Below are positions 13,835 through 20,328 of a stretch of DNA of 23,337 nucleotides, one piece after another. The stretch lies in NCBI GenBank assembly GCA_002712945.1, contig PAVA01000064.1, forward strand, positions 1 through 23,337. The letters run 5' to 3'. The notes beneath the pieces were generated by a model. That model made no database searches, had not been told where the DNA came from, and worked only from the letters and a program-made list of their open reading frames with translations. The translations under genes and the position numbers were made by a program. Within the stretch, counting starts at the first letter, position 1; each line of letters begins with the position of its first letter. The stretch is from Citromicrobium sp. GTDB lineage: Bacteria; Pseudomonadota; Alphaproteobacteria; Sphingomonadales; Sphingomonadaceae.

Positions 13835-16228
13835 CTAGAACGCGAAGTCGAGACCCACTCTGATCGTGCGGGGGCGGAGCGGGGTTTCCTGCGCGCGCTC
13901 GACCGCGAAGGGCGTTCCCAGCGCGAACCTGTTGCCCTTCACGTCGGCCAGATTGGTGATGGAGAGCGTGCCACCGACGCGCTCGTTGCCGATCCGCACG
14001 GTCACTCCGCTGTCGAGATAGTCGCCCTGGGGATCGCCCAGTTCGGGGCCGATCCCCAGCCGCGACTTCCCGATATAGCTGGCCCACGCGCGCGCATCGA
14101 GATCGAGAGAGGGGTTGAGGGGACGGGAATATTCCAGCCCCACCCGCCCTGAAAATTCCGCGATGTTGGGGACGTGCGAGGTGCGCCCCATGGCAAAGAG
14201 CGGGAACGGGGGCTCGTCGATCGTGCTGCGGTTGACGCTCGCCCCTCCGGTCAGCCGCAGATCGGGGGTGAGGAACGCCCCTGCGCTCGCGCTGATCGTC
14301 CAGACGCGGCCGTCGCCGATATTGGCGGTACTGGGCAGCCCCGCCGCGTCGATGAAATCGGCCTGGATGTCGTTCCACCGCGTGTAGGAGAGATTGACAG
14401 CCAGGTCGAAGGGATCGCGCCCGGGCTGCCCGTGGCGCAGGCCGACTTCGAATGTTCGCGCCTCGTCGCGGTCGAACCGGCGGACGAATTCGCCGTCGAT
14501 CGCAAGGCCGCCCGGCCGGAAGCCCTCCTGATAGCGCAGATAGAAGCTGGTTTGCGGGGCCAGCCGCGCCATCAGGGATGCCGAGGGAAGGAAGGCCGCC
14601 TGGTTGCGGCTCGCGGTGACGGCGGCCCGCTCTATCGCGAGGGCGAGCGGAACATCCTCCGCGCTGCCGCCCAGTTCCACGAGCGAATAGCGCCCGCCGA
14701 GCGTGGCGATCAGATTGTCGCGCAGGCGATAGGAGCCCTCGGCATAAAAAGTGCCTTCCACCACGGTGTTGAGCACTCCGGTGGTGGCGGCGCGCAGCAG
14801 CGGCTGCTGCAGGCTTCTGGTAAGTTCGGTGCGGTTGTCGACCAGGCTGAGCCCTGCGACCCACCCGAACCTTTCCCCGACCGGCTGCCACAGGCGGGTT
14901 TCGTGCGCGAGCATGCGCGTCTCGTTGCGCTGGACGAACAGCCGCCCGGGTTGCGCATCGGTCGAGGCGTCGTAGCGCTCTTCCAGAATCTGTCCGGCCA
15001 CTGCCGTGGAGGAGCGCAGGCGCACCCCGCCGATACGGCCATCGACGACCAGCTGGCCGTGAAGGTAGTCCGCATCGGAGCCTTCGCGAACCCTCGCCGC
15101 GCTGTCGTAGCCGGGCTGGTTGCGCGCCGCATACTGGCTGTCGCGCGCGTGGGTGCTCTGGCCCAGGCCGACGAGGTCGATCGTCCACCGGGGCGCAACC
15201 CGGGTCCGCAGGATCGCCCGCCCCGAGAGGATCGAGGTTCGGTTGACGTCGGTCTGATCGAGAAACGGCTTGTCGATATAGCCGCCCTCGCTCACCGCAT
15301 CGAGGCTGACGCGAAGCGCGGCGCTGTCGCTCGCGAGTGGCAGGTTGGCGACCACGCCGATATCGGCGCTGCCCTCGCCATGCTCGGTCAGCGCCCCGCC
15401 GAGCGTGCCGCTGGCGAAGGAGCTGCCCAGTTCGGGGCTGTTGGGAACCAGTCTGATGATGCCGCCGAGCGAGCCTGCACCATACAAGGTGCCCTGCGGC
15501 CCTTCGAGAACCTCGATCCGTTCGAGGTCCGACAGGCGAAGGTCGGGATCGGGCGCGTTGTAGCTCAGCCTGATGTCGCCCAGATATTGCCCGACGGTCG
15601 CCTGGGTAGGGCCGGTGAAGCTCGAATCCGCGATGCCGCGGATGAACAGCTTGTTGCGTCCGCTGCCGAGATAGGTCGAGGAGACCGTGGCAACGCGCTG
15701 GACGATCTTCTCGGTTCCGCCGGTACCGCCCAGCGCCAGTTCCTCGCCCTCGATCATAGAGACCTGTGCCGCCATTTCCTTCAGCGGCATCTCGCGCTTG
15801 CTCGCGACCACCACGATTTCGGGTGCGGTGGCAGTCGGCAACGGGGCGGGGGCCGGTGCCGGGGGCGGGCTCGGTGCGGTCCGCTTGGGGCCCGCCGCGC
15901 GGCGCGGGGGAGCGGCACGAACGGGCAGCGGGTCGAGCCGCCAGGCAGACGAACTGATGCGCACCGCGCGGGCGTTCGCCTCCCGCGCAAGCCGCTTCAC
16001 CGCCTGGGCTGCCGACATCGTTCCGCGAATGCGGGCAACCTTCCGTCCGGCAAGGCTGGAGCCGTTGACGACGATGCTCGATCCCGTCTGGCGGGCGATG
16101 GCGATGGCCGAATCGGCGACCGTTCCGGCAGGCGCATCGATGCGCCGCTCCTGCGCGCTCGCCGGATAGGCGGCGCTCGCCACGATGGCCATCACGGGGG
16201 CCGCCACGAGAACGGAGCACGCGCGCAT
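13835..16228 (-). CDS. TonB-dependent transducer with N-terminal STN signalling domain (FecA-like)
   Basis: A 797-residue outer-membrane receptor. Order: signal peptide (1-26, AAYPASAQ); STN domain about 28-95 (DAPAGTVADSAIAIARQTGSSIV), which in FecA-type proteins contacts the anti-sigma factor; a Pro/Ala-rich linker about 103-135; TonB box EIVVVAS (137-143); plug domain (LFIRGIADSSF, RIEVLEGPQGTLYGAGSLGGII); then a 22-strand-type barrel ending in GLDFAF with terminal Phe. The ATG at 16228 is two bases past the FecR stop and gives a perfect signal peptide; the longer open frame upstream is FecR's shadow. No siderophore or haem synthesis genes are near, so the ligand (ferric chelate, vitamin, glycan) is open. 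The gene order sigma-FecR-receptor makes surface signalling very likely. Confidence 0.94.
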   Translation of the reverse strand: MRACSVLVAAPVMAIVASAAYPASAQERRIDAPAGTVADSAIAIARQTGSSIVVNGSSLAGRKVARIRGTMSAAQAVKRLAREANARAVRISSSAWRLDPLPVRAAPPRRAAGPKRTAPSPPPAPAPAPLPTATAPEIVVVASKREMPLKEMAAQVSMIEGEELALGGTGGTEKIVQRVATVSSTYLGSGRNKLFIRGIADSSFTGPTQATVGQYLGDIRLSYNAPDPDLRLSDLERIEVLEGPQGTLYGAGSLGGIIRLVPNSPELGSSFASGTLGGALTEHGEGSADIGVVANLPLASDSAALRVSLDAVSEGGYIDKPFLDQTDVNRTSILSGRAILRTRVAPRWTIDLVGLGQSTHARDSQYAARNQPGYDSAARVREGSDADYLHGQLVVDGRIGGVRLRSSTAVAGQILEERYDASTDAQPGRLFVQRNETRMLAHETRLWQPVGERFGWVAGLSLVDNRTELTRSLQQPLLRAATTGVLNTVVEGTFYAEGSYRLRDNLIATLGGRYSLVELGGSAEDVPLALAIERAAVTASRNQAAFLPSASLMARLAPQTSFYLRYQEGFRPGGLAIDGEFVRRFDRDEARTFEVGLRHGQPGRDPFDLAVNLSYTRWNDIQADFIDAAGLPSTANIGDGRVWTISASAGAFLTPDLRLTGGASVNRSTIDEPPFPLFAMGRTSHVPNIAEFSGRVGLEYSRPLNPSLDLDARAWASYIGKSRLGIGPELGDPQGDYLDSGVTVRIGNERVGGTLSITNLADVKGNRFALGTPFAVERAQETPLRPRTIRVGLDFAF

Positions 16229-16230
16229 GG

Positions 16231-17151
16231 TCAGCTTCCGTCGAGTATCCAGACCTCGCCGTCCTGCCGGACGTCGATTCCGAGCAAGGGGCCCAGCGCT
16301 GCCGGATCCCGGCGCAGCGGCTCGATCGTGACGCTGCCCGATATCGAGCGGTCGCCGCCCGTTTCGGCAACGCGATAGGCGACGCCCGTCGCCCGGGTGA
16401 GGTCGCCCGCCACCTCGGCCAGCGGCGCATCGCGGAAGGTCAGGCGGCCCTGCCGCCACTCGCCCACCTGATCGATCGGCACGCGCGCCATCCGGTAGGT
16501 TCCCGCGCCCCGGTCGAAGCTCAGGACATCTCCCGGCTCGATGCGCGCGGCCGGACCATCGGGATTGTAGACCACCGCGCCTTCGGCCACGCCCACGGCG
16601 ACTTCGGCCTCGCGGATATTCACCTCGAACACGGTGCCTGCGTCGACGAGCGTGGCATCGCCTACCGCAAGGCGGAACGGATCGGATTCGTCGTGGCGGA
16701 TCTCGAACACGGCACGCCCGCTGTCGAGGCGCGCCTGCCGCTCGTCTTCGACCACCAGTTCGCTATCGCCCGACAGGACGACCGTGCTGCCATCGCCCAG
16801 CGCGATGCTGCGCGTCTCGCCCGGCGCGGTGCGATAAGTGAGCCCGGCGTCGGCGGCGGGCCACAACCACAGCGCGGCGACGAGGGTGAGACATGCGGCG
16901 AGGGCGGGCGCGAGCCAGCGGCGATAGGGCTTCCGCTCCTCGTCGTCCGACCACTCCGGGTCGTTTGCGGGCATCGTACCGAGCGCCTCGGCACCGGCCT
17001 CGGCGGCGATCATCGCCCGGTCGTAGGCCTCGGCATTGGCGGGCGAGGCTTCCAGCCACTCGGTGAACGCGGGCCAGTCCTCGAAGTCGGGCTCCGAGGT
17101 GCGCACCGCCCACAAGGCAGCCTCGTCAAGGGTTCGCTGATCAACCGCCAT
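16231..17151 (-). CDS. FecR-family anti-sigma factor / sigma regulator
   Basis: A 306-residue inner-membrane protein that would hold the ECF sigma factor and receive the signal from the receptor's STN domain. The cytoplasmic N-terminus (1-76) has the DUF4880 pattern, with Trp-rich FTEWLEASPANAEAYDR. One membrane helix spans about 80-98 (LAPALAACLTLVAALWLW). The periplasmic FecR domain runs about 104-200 (RTAPGETRSIALGDGSTVVL). The C-terminal segment (about 235-303, DAPLAEVAGDLTRATGVAYRV) is an STN-like DUF4974 region. ATG 17151 sits in a 12-bp palindrome. It is 38 bases after the sigma gene and 2 bases before the receptor gene, so the three form an operon. Confidence 0.95.
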   Translation of the reverse strand: MAVDQRTLDEAALWAVRTSEPDFEDWPAFTEWLEASPANAEAYDRAMIAAEAGAEALGTMPANDPEWSDDEERKPYRRWLAPALAACLTLVAALWLWPAADAGLTYRTAPGETRSIALGDGSTVVLSGDSELVVEDERQARLDSGRAVFEIRHDESDPFRLAVGDATLVDAGTVFEVNIREAEVAVGVAEGAVVYNPDGPAARIEPGDVLSFDRGAGTYRMARVPIDQVGEWRQGRLTFRDAPLAEVAGDLTRATGVAYRVAETGGDRSISGSVTIEPLRRDPAALGPLLGIDVRQDGEVWILDGS

Positions 17152-17160
17152 TCATGAATG
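17149..17160. repeat. 12-bp perfect palindrome over the fecR-like start
   Basis: CATTCATGAATG reads the same on both strands and contains the FecR-like start codon at its edge. It could be a small protein-binding site or a translation-limiting structure; a 12-bp palindrome alone is weak evidence. Confidence 0.3.
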
Positions 17161-17189
17161 CTCCTGGCAACATGACGGAGTCCTCGCCA

Positions 17190-17720
17190 CTATTCCTCAT
17201 CCAGCCGCTCCTTCAGCTCGGCCAGAACCCTGTAGACCTGCCGCAAATCGCTCTCGACGGTGCTGACGCTGACCCCGAATTCCTCGGCGATCGCGCGCTG
17301 AGGAACACCGTCGATCCGGCTGCGGCGAAAGATGCTTGCGGCTCTGGGCGGCAACTGCGCAAGCGCGTCTTCCACCTGTCTGGCGAATTGCCTGCCTGCG
17401 ACCACGCGCTCGGCCGAGGGGCTGTCGGACACGCCGATGTGTGCGCCGCTGTTTCCCTCGACCCAGGCCGCCTCGCGCCGTTCGGCCTGCCGCGCGGAGC
17501 GGTAGCGGTCGATCATCACCGCGTTCGCCGTGCGGTAGAGGTAGGGCAGCGGGGCAGCGACGGGGCCCGGTGCGACGCGCGAAATCCTCAGCCAGACATC
17601 CTGCAGCACATCCTCGGCCTCGGCGCCCGCCCCGCGCGCGACGAGAAAGCGAAGGAGCGTGTCCCGGTTCGCCAGAAAAACGGCCTCTAGTCCGTCATGG
17701 GGATCGTTGGAATTTGCCAA
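17190..17720 (-). CDS. ECF sigma factor, FecI-like
   Basis: A 176-residue group-4 sigma factor. Region 2 spans about 12-80 (FLANRDTLLRFLVARG, AEDVLQDVWLR, YLYRTANAVMIDRYR), with the core-binding and -10 recognition helices. Region 4 spans about 118-170, with helix-turn-helix RAIAEEFGVSVSTVESDLRQV. The start is unusual: an in-frame TGA lies four codons upstream and no ATG or GTG fits before region 2, so TTG at 17720 is the best start, giving MANSNDPHDGLEAVF. This TTG lies in the stem of a 6-bp hairpin (17705-17722), and no strong ribosome site is visible. Partnered with the adjacent FecR-like protein. Its own target promoters are expected before this operon or the receptor gene but cannot be identified by eye. 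Confidence 0.94.
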   Translation of the reverse strand: MANSNDPHDGLEAVFLANRDTLLRFLVARGAGAEAEDVLQDVWLRISRVAPGPVAAPLPYLYRTANAVMIDRYRSARQAERREAAWVEGNSGAHIGVSDSPSAERVVAGRQFARQVEDALAQLPPRAASIFRRSRIDGVPQRAIAEEFGVSVSTVESDLRQVYRVLAELKERLDEE

Positions 17721-17722
17721 CG
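17705..17722 (-). promoter_or_regulatory. Hairpin enclosing the TTG start of the sigma gene
   Basis: CGTTGG (17705-17710) and CCAACG (17717-17722) pair perfectly around a 6-nt loop. In the mRNA the TTG start codon (17720-17718) is within the 5' arm, so folding would hide it from ribosomes. Confidence 0.4.
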
Positions 17723-17778
17723 TCGGTATTCACTCGCTTGCGAAGACGTGCGGCTGCCCAGGTATCCCGAAGGCGGCC

Positions 17779-17819
17779 ACCGGGGTTCGAGGCCCCGGTA
17801 GCACCAATGCCGCATGGTG
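17779..17819. repeat. Adjacent hairpins in the sigma-gene leader
   Basis: A 7-bp stem (ACCGGGG 17779-17785 with CCCCGGT 17793-17799) around TTCGAGG is followed by a CACCA/TGGTG dyad at 17802-17819. The first resembles a tRNA T-arm, but no other tRNA arms surround it. Together with the hairpin at 17839-17880 they make the whole 187-base gap between esterase and sigma genes structured. Confidence 0.45.
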
Positions 17820-17838
17820 GTCGATCCGTTATGTGTGC

Positions 17839-17880
17839 GCCCCTGTCGCAGAGGCATCGGGGGTGGCCTGCGACAGGGGC
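17839..17880 (-). terminator. 13-bp perfect hairpin after the esterase gene
   Basis: GCCCCTGTCGCAG (17839-17851) pairs exactly with 17868-17880 around a 16-nt loop, starting 26 bases past the esterase stop. Neither side has a T-run, so it is a strong 3'-end stem, probably RNA-protecting or Rho-assisted, rather than a textbook terminator. Confidence 0.55.
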
Positions 17881-17906
17881 GGGGGGGAGGGCCCGATCTT
17901 CCGGTC

Positions 17907-18935
17907 TCAGGGCAGCGATTCCCCGCGCGCCTCCTGCGCGCGGGCGCGGACATAGGCGGCGACCTGTGCAAGCATGTGGTCGAATTCGCCTTCCACCGAG
18001 AACGCATGCCACATTCCCTCATGGACGATGAGGTCGGCATCGAGCCCGCTGTCCCACATCTTGCGATGCAGCCGCACCGTGTCGCTCATCAGCAGGTCGC
18101 GGGTGCCCGTAATCAGCAGGACGGGAACATCGATTCGCGTCCAGTCGGCGAAGAGCGGCGAGACGCCCGGATCGCGCAGGTCCCGGTTACCCGCATACAG
18201 CACGCCCAGTTCGTCGATCACGGCGCGGCTGCGACCGAGCAGCGGATCGTGGCAATCGAGGAGCGCGACAGTATCGCCCTCGTTCGTCAGATCGACCCAA
18301 GGCGAGTTGAGGACCGCCGAGGACGGCATCGGCAGCCCGAGCCGCTCGATTTCCAGCAGGAAGGCCGCGCCGAGCCCGCCGCCGGCCGAGAGGCCATAGA
18401 CCGCCACCTGGGAAGCATCGTGCCGTTCGAGCAGGGCACGATAGGCGGCGACCGCGTCTTCCAGCGCGGCCGGGTAGGGCGCGTGCGGCGTCAGGCGGTA
18501 ATCCACCGTAACGCTGGCCAGCCCCGGGCCGAGCGCGAAGGCGGCGGCGCTATAGAGCGATGCGTTTCCTCCGTTCAGGGCATAGCCGCCGCCATGGAGG
18601 TTGAAGACGATGGGCCCGTCCTGCGCCGTCCCGTTAGCCGGGGTGACGATCGCGCTGCGCACGCCGCCCAGATCGATCCACTGCACCTCGATCTCGCCCG
18701 CGCCAACCAGCCCGGCAATCCAGCGTTCGCCTGCGCGTGCAGAGCGCGTCTGCACCTCCTGCCAGCCTTCCGGGGTCGTCGGGAGGGCGGGGATGAAACG
18801 CCGATCCTCCCTCGAAGCGAGGTATTGCTGCGCGGCAGAGCCGATCGTCGAGGGCGGCGCAACCGGCGTGCAGGCCGCGCTGACGGGCTGCAAACCCGTT
18901 GTGGCAAGCGCGAGGGGAAGAATAATTTTCAACAT
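17907..18935 (-). CDS. Exported alpha/beta-hydrolase esterase (HSL/acetylesterase family)
   Basis: A 342-residue hydrolase with a cleavable signal peptide (MLKIILPLALATTGLQPVSA). The hormone-sensitive-lipase family signature is complete: oxyanion motif HGGG (114-117), nucleophile Ser183 in GLSAGG, Asp280 in ITGTRDLL and His310 in EGMWHAF. It should hydrolyse short acyl or acetyl esters in the periplasm or outside the cell. A Cys follows the signal peptide (SAAC), but the -3 residue does not fit a lipobox well. ATG 18935 is preceded by an ideal AGGAGG; the longer open frame to 19289 is the shadow of the next gene. It lies 20 bases after the hydroxylase-family gene, so the two form an operon, suggesting a lipid or ester substrate modified by both. 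Confidence 0.94.
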   Translation of the reverse strand: MLKIILPLALATTGLQPVSAACTPVAPPSTIGSAAQQYLASREDRRFIPALPTTPEGWQEVQTRSARAGERWIAGLVGAGEIEVQWIDLGGVRSAIVTPANGTAQDGPIVFNLHGGGYALNGGNASLYSAAAFALGPGLASVTVDYRLTPHAPYPAALEDAVAAYRALLERHDASQVAVYGLSAGGGLGAAFLLEIERLGLPMPSSAVLNSPWVDLTNEGDTVALLDCHDPLLGRSRAVIDELGVLYAGNRDLRDPGVSPLFADWTRIDVPVLLITGTRDLLMSDTVRLHRKMWDSGLDADLIVHEGMWHAFSVEGEFDHMLAQVAAYVRARAQEARGESLP

Positions 18936-18955
18936 GATGGTTTCCTCCTGGGCCG

Positions 18956-19675
18956 TCAGGCGATCTTGCGGAAAGTGAGCAGCTTGATCATTTCGGCGGA
19001 CGAACCCTCGTAGAAGCCCGCTTCCCCGCTCCACTGGCGCGGATTGCGGAAGGTGCCGAAGATCATGTCGAACAGCGGGATATCGCCGTAGTTGTAGCCG
19101 TGGATCCCGCGCTCGTGATGGACCGAATGGCTCTCCGGCCGCGTCACGATGAAGCCCAGCCAGTACGGCGTCTTCAGGTTCGAATGCTGGAACATCGAAC
19201 AGAAGGTCGCCATCACCGCGACGATGAAGGCCGCCTCTCCGGTCAGGCCGATGCCCAGCACCAGAGCCACGCTGCCGAGCAGCGCCCATCCCAGCATGTC
19301 AAGCGGGTGGAAGTAGAAGGCGCCCCAGATATCGACGCGCTCCGCACTGTGGTGCATCTGGTGGATCATGCGCCACAGCGTGTCCGAGCGGTGCATCGTG
19401 CGATGCCACCAGTAGACACCGAATTGCAGCGCCAGAAAGCCGAGCGCGACCTGCGCCCAGAAGGGCAGGGCCGAGGCGTCGACCAGCTGGTACTGCCCCA
19501 GCAAACCGTCCCACATCAGCGGGGCGAAGGTGGCGACGGCAAAGTAGAGGGCGGTGAAGGCGAGCCCCTTGAGGCGCCAGAAGCGCACATCGGGGAAGCT
19601 GCGGGCCCGCGCCAGGATGTCGAGCGCGGCGAACACGGCAAACATGCCGAGGGCGATCCAGTGATAGGGTGTCAT
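18956..19675 (-). CDS. Sterol desaturase / fatty-acid hydroxylase family membrane protein
   Basis: A 239-residue integral membrane di-iron oxygenase-type protein. Several hydrophobic segments (about 5-20, 38-55, 72-90, 127-160) flank the His clusters that bind iron: HRTMH (91-95), HQMHH (105-109), FHPLD His123, QHSN His164 and HSVHH (183-187), the pattern of the family. Members hydroxylate or desaturate lipids, carotenoids or sterol-like compounds using O2 and an electron donor; which one cannot be told here. ATG 19675 follows TTTGGAGATATTCG. It is first of the pair with the esterase. A long hairpin (19711-19749) precedes it, and the CadC-like regulator is divergent beyond the small membrane protein gene. 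Confidence 0.93.
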   Translation of the reverse strand: MTPYHWIALGMFAVFAALDILARARSFPDVRFWRLKGLAFTALYFAVATFAPLMWDGLLGQYQLVDASALPFWAQVALGFLALQFGVYWWHRTMHRSDTLWRMIHQMHHSAERVDIWGAFYFHPLDMLGWALLGSVALVLGIGLTGEAAFIVAVMATFCSMFQHSNLKTPYWLGFIVTRPESHSVHHERGIHGYNYGDIPLFDMIFGTFRNPRQWSGEAGFYEGSSAEMIKLLTFRKIA

Positions 19676-19710
19676 CGAATATCTCCAAAGTCAGAATGAG
19701 GGGGGCGGGC

Positions 19711-19749
19711 TCGCGAAGGGGCGGCGGGTCTGCCGCGATCCCTTCGCGA
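19711..19749. promoter_or_regulatory. 15-bp stem-loop upstream of the hydroxylase-family gene
   Basis: TCGCGAAGGG (19711-19720) pairs with 19740-19749, and GCGGC (19721-19725) with 19732-19736, leaving a 6-nt loop and a 3-nt bulge. It lies between the small membrane protein stop (19758) and the hydroxylase start (19675). It has no T-run; it may end the upstream message or structure the leader of the next. Confidence 0.5.
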
Positions 19750-19757
19750 TTCTCCGC

Positions 19758-20045
19758 TCACAGGGGCACGGCGTTGCGGGCGAGGCGGCCCTGCTCGCAG
19801 GGGGCATTCCCGGCGGGCTCGTGACGGGCGGGACTGCGGGACGGGCCGCAGGCATCGCGCTCCGCACGCGGGCCGGCAGCGGCGGTCGCCCGGCCCTCCT
19901 GTGGCCAGGAGGGGGAAGCGACGGACGGGTGATGATAGGGCGCCAGAACCATCGCCGCGGGCGCAATCGCCAGCGTCACGAAGGAAAGCACGATGGCGAG
20001 GCCACCGGCGAGAACGTGGGGCCCCAGTTGAGGAGAGGGGTACAT
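19758..20045 (-). CDS. Small hypothetical protein with one membrane helix
   Basis: A possible 95-residue protein I do not recognise. ATG 20045 has GGAG eight bases upstream. Residues about 11-38 (HVLAGGLAIVLSFVTLAIAPAAMVLA) form a convincing transmembrane or signal-anchor helix; the remainder is low-complexity, rich in Pro, Ala, Arg and Ser, with two Cys. The open frame continues back to 20297, but that part is not protein-like. Its place, same strand as and 82 bases before the hydroxylase/esterase pair and divergent from the CadC-like regulator, would suit a small target or partner, but coding status is uncertain because GC-rich DNA makes chance frames of this size common. Confidence 0.4.
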   Translation of the reverse strand: MYPSPQLGPHVLAGGLAIVLSFVTLAIAPAAMVLAPYHHPSVASPSWPQEGRATAAAGPRAERDACGPSRSPARHEPAGNAPCEQGRLARNAVPL

Positions 20046-20174
20046 GAGGGGAACTCCGTTTGCTGCGCTCGTTCGGTTCGAGCAGCGCCTTTCTGCCGGG
20101 CATGCGGCGAGGATGCTTGAGAACCCTCTGGAATGTTCATGAGGCGGGAGCGAGCTTCCGGCCGGCCTGCGAAA

Positions 20175-20217
20175 GGACAGAGTTTTCCAGAAATTACAAC
20201 AGGTTATACCTCTGTCC
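20175..20217. promoter_or_regulatory. AT-rich intergenic region bounded by an 8-bp inverted repeat
   Basis: GGACAGAG (20175-20182) and CTCTGTCC (20210-20217) are exact inverted copies separated by 27 unusually AT-rich bases, including TTTTCC and TATACC-like elements. This is the only AT-rich stretch between the small membrane protein and the CadC-like gene (20046-20328) and probably contains a promoter, possibly with a regulator site. Confidence 0.4.
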
Positions 20218-20328
20218 GCTCTCATGAAGAGACAACCCCGAGTTATGAGGAAGTTCTGAAATCGTCTGGGGCGACGACCGATTTGACCTCTCGACACATC
20301 TTCGCGATCGGCCCACTATTCGATTGCG

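Noticed and set aside
13746..16430. Long minus-strand frame overlapping the TonB receptor, and the plus-strand frame at 14174-16378
   Set aside because: Both are Arg-rich shadows of the receptor gene, which has all family motifs in its own frame.
17730..17803. Possible tRNA suggested by a T-arm-like GGGG-TTCGAGG-CCCC followed by ACCA
   Set aside because: No matching D-arm, anticodon arm or 7-bp acceptor stem can be formed upstream; the hairpin stands alone.
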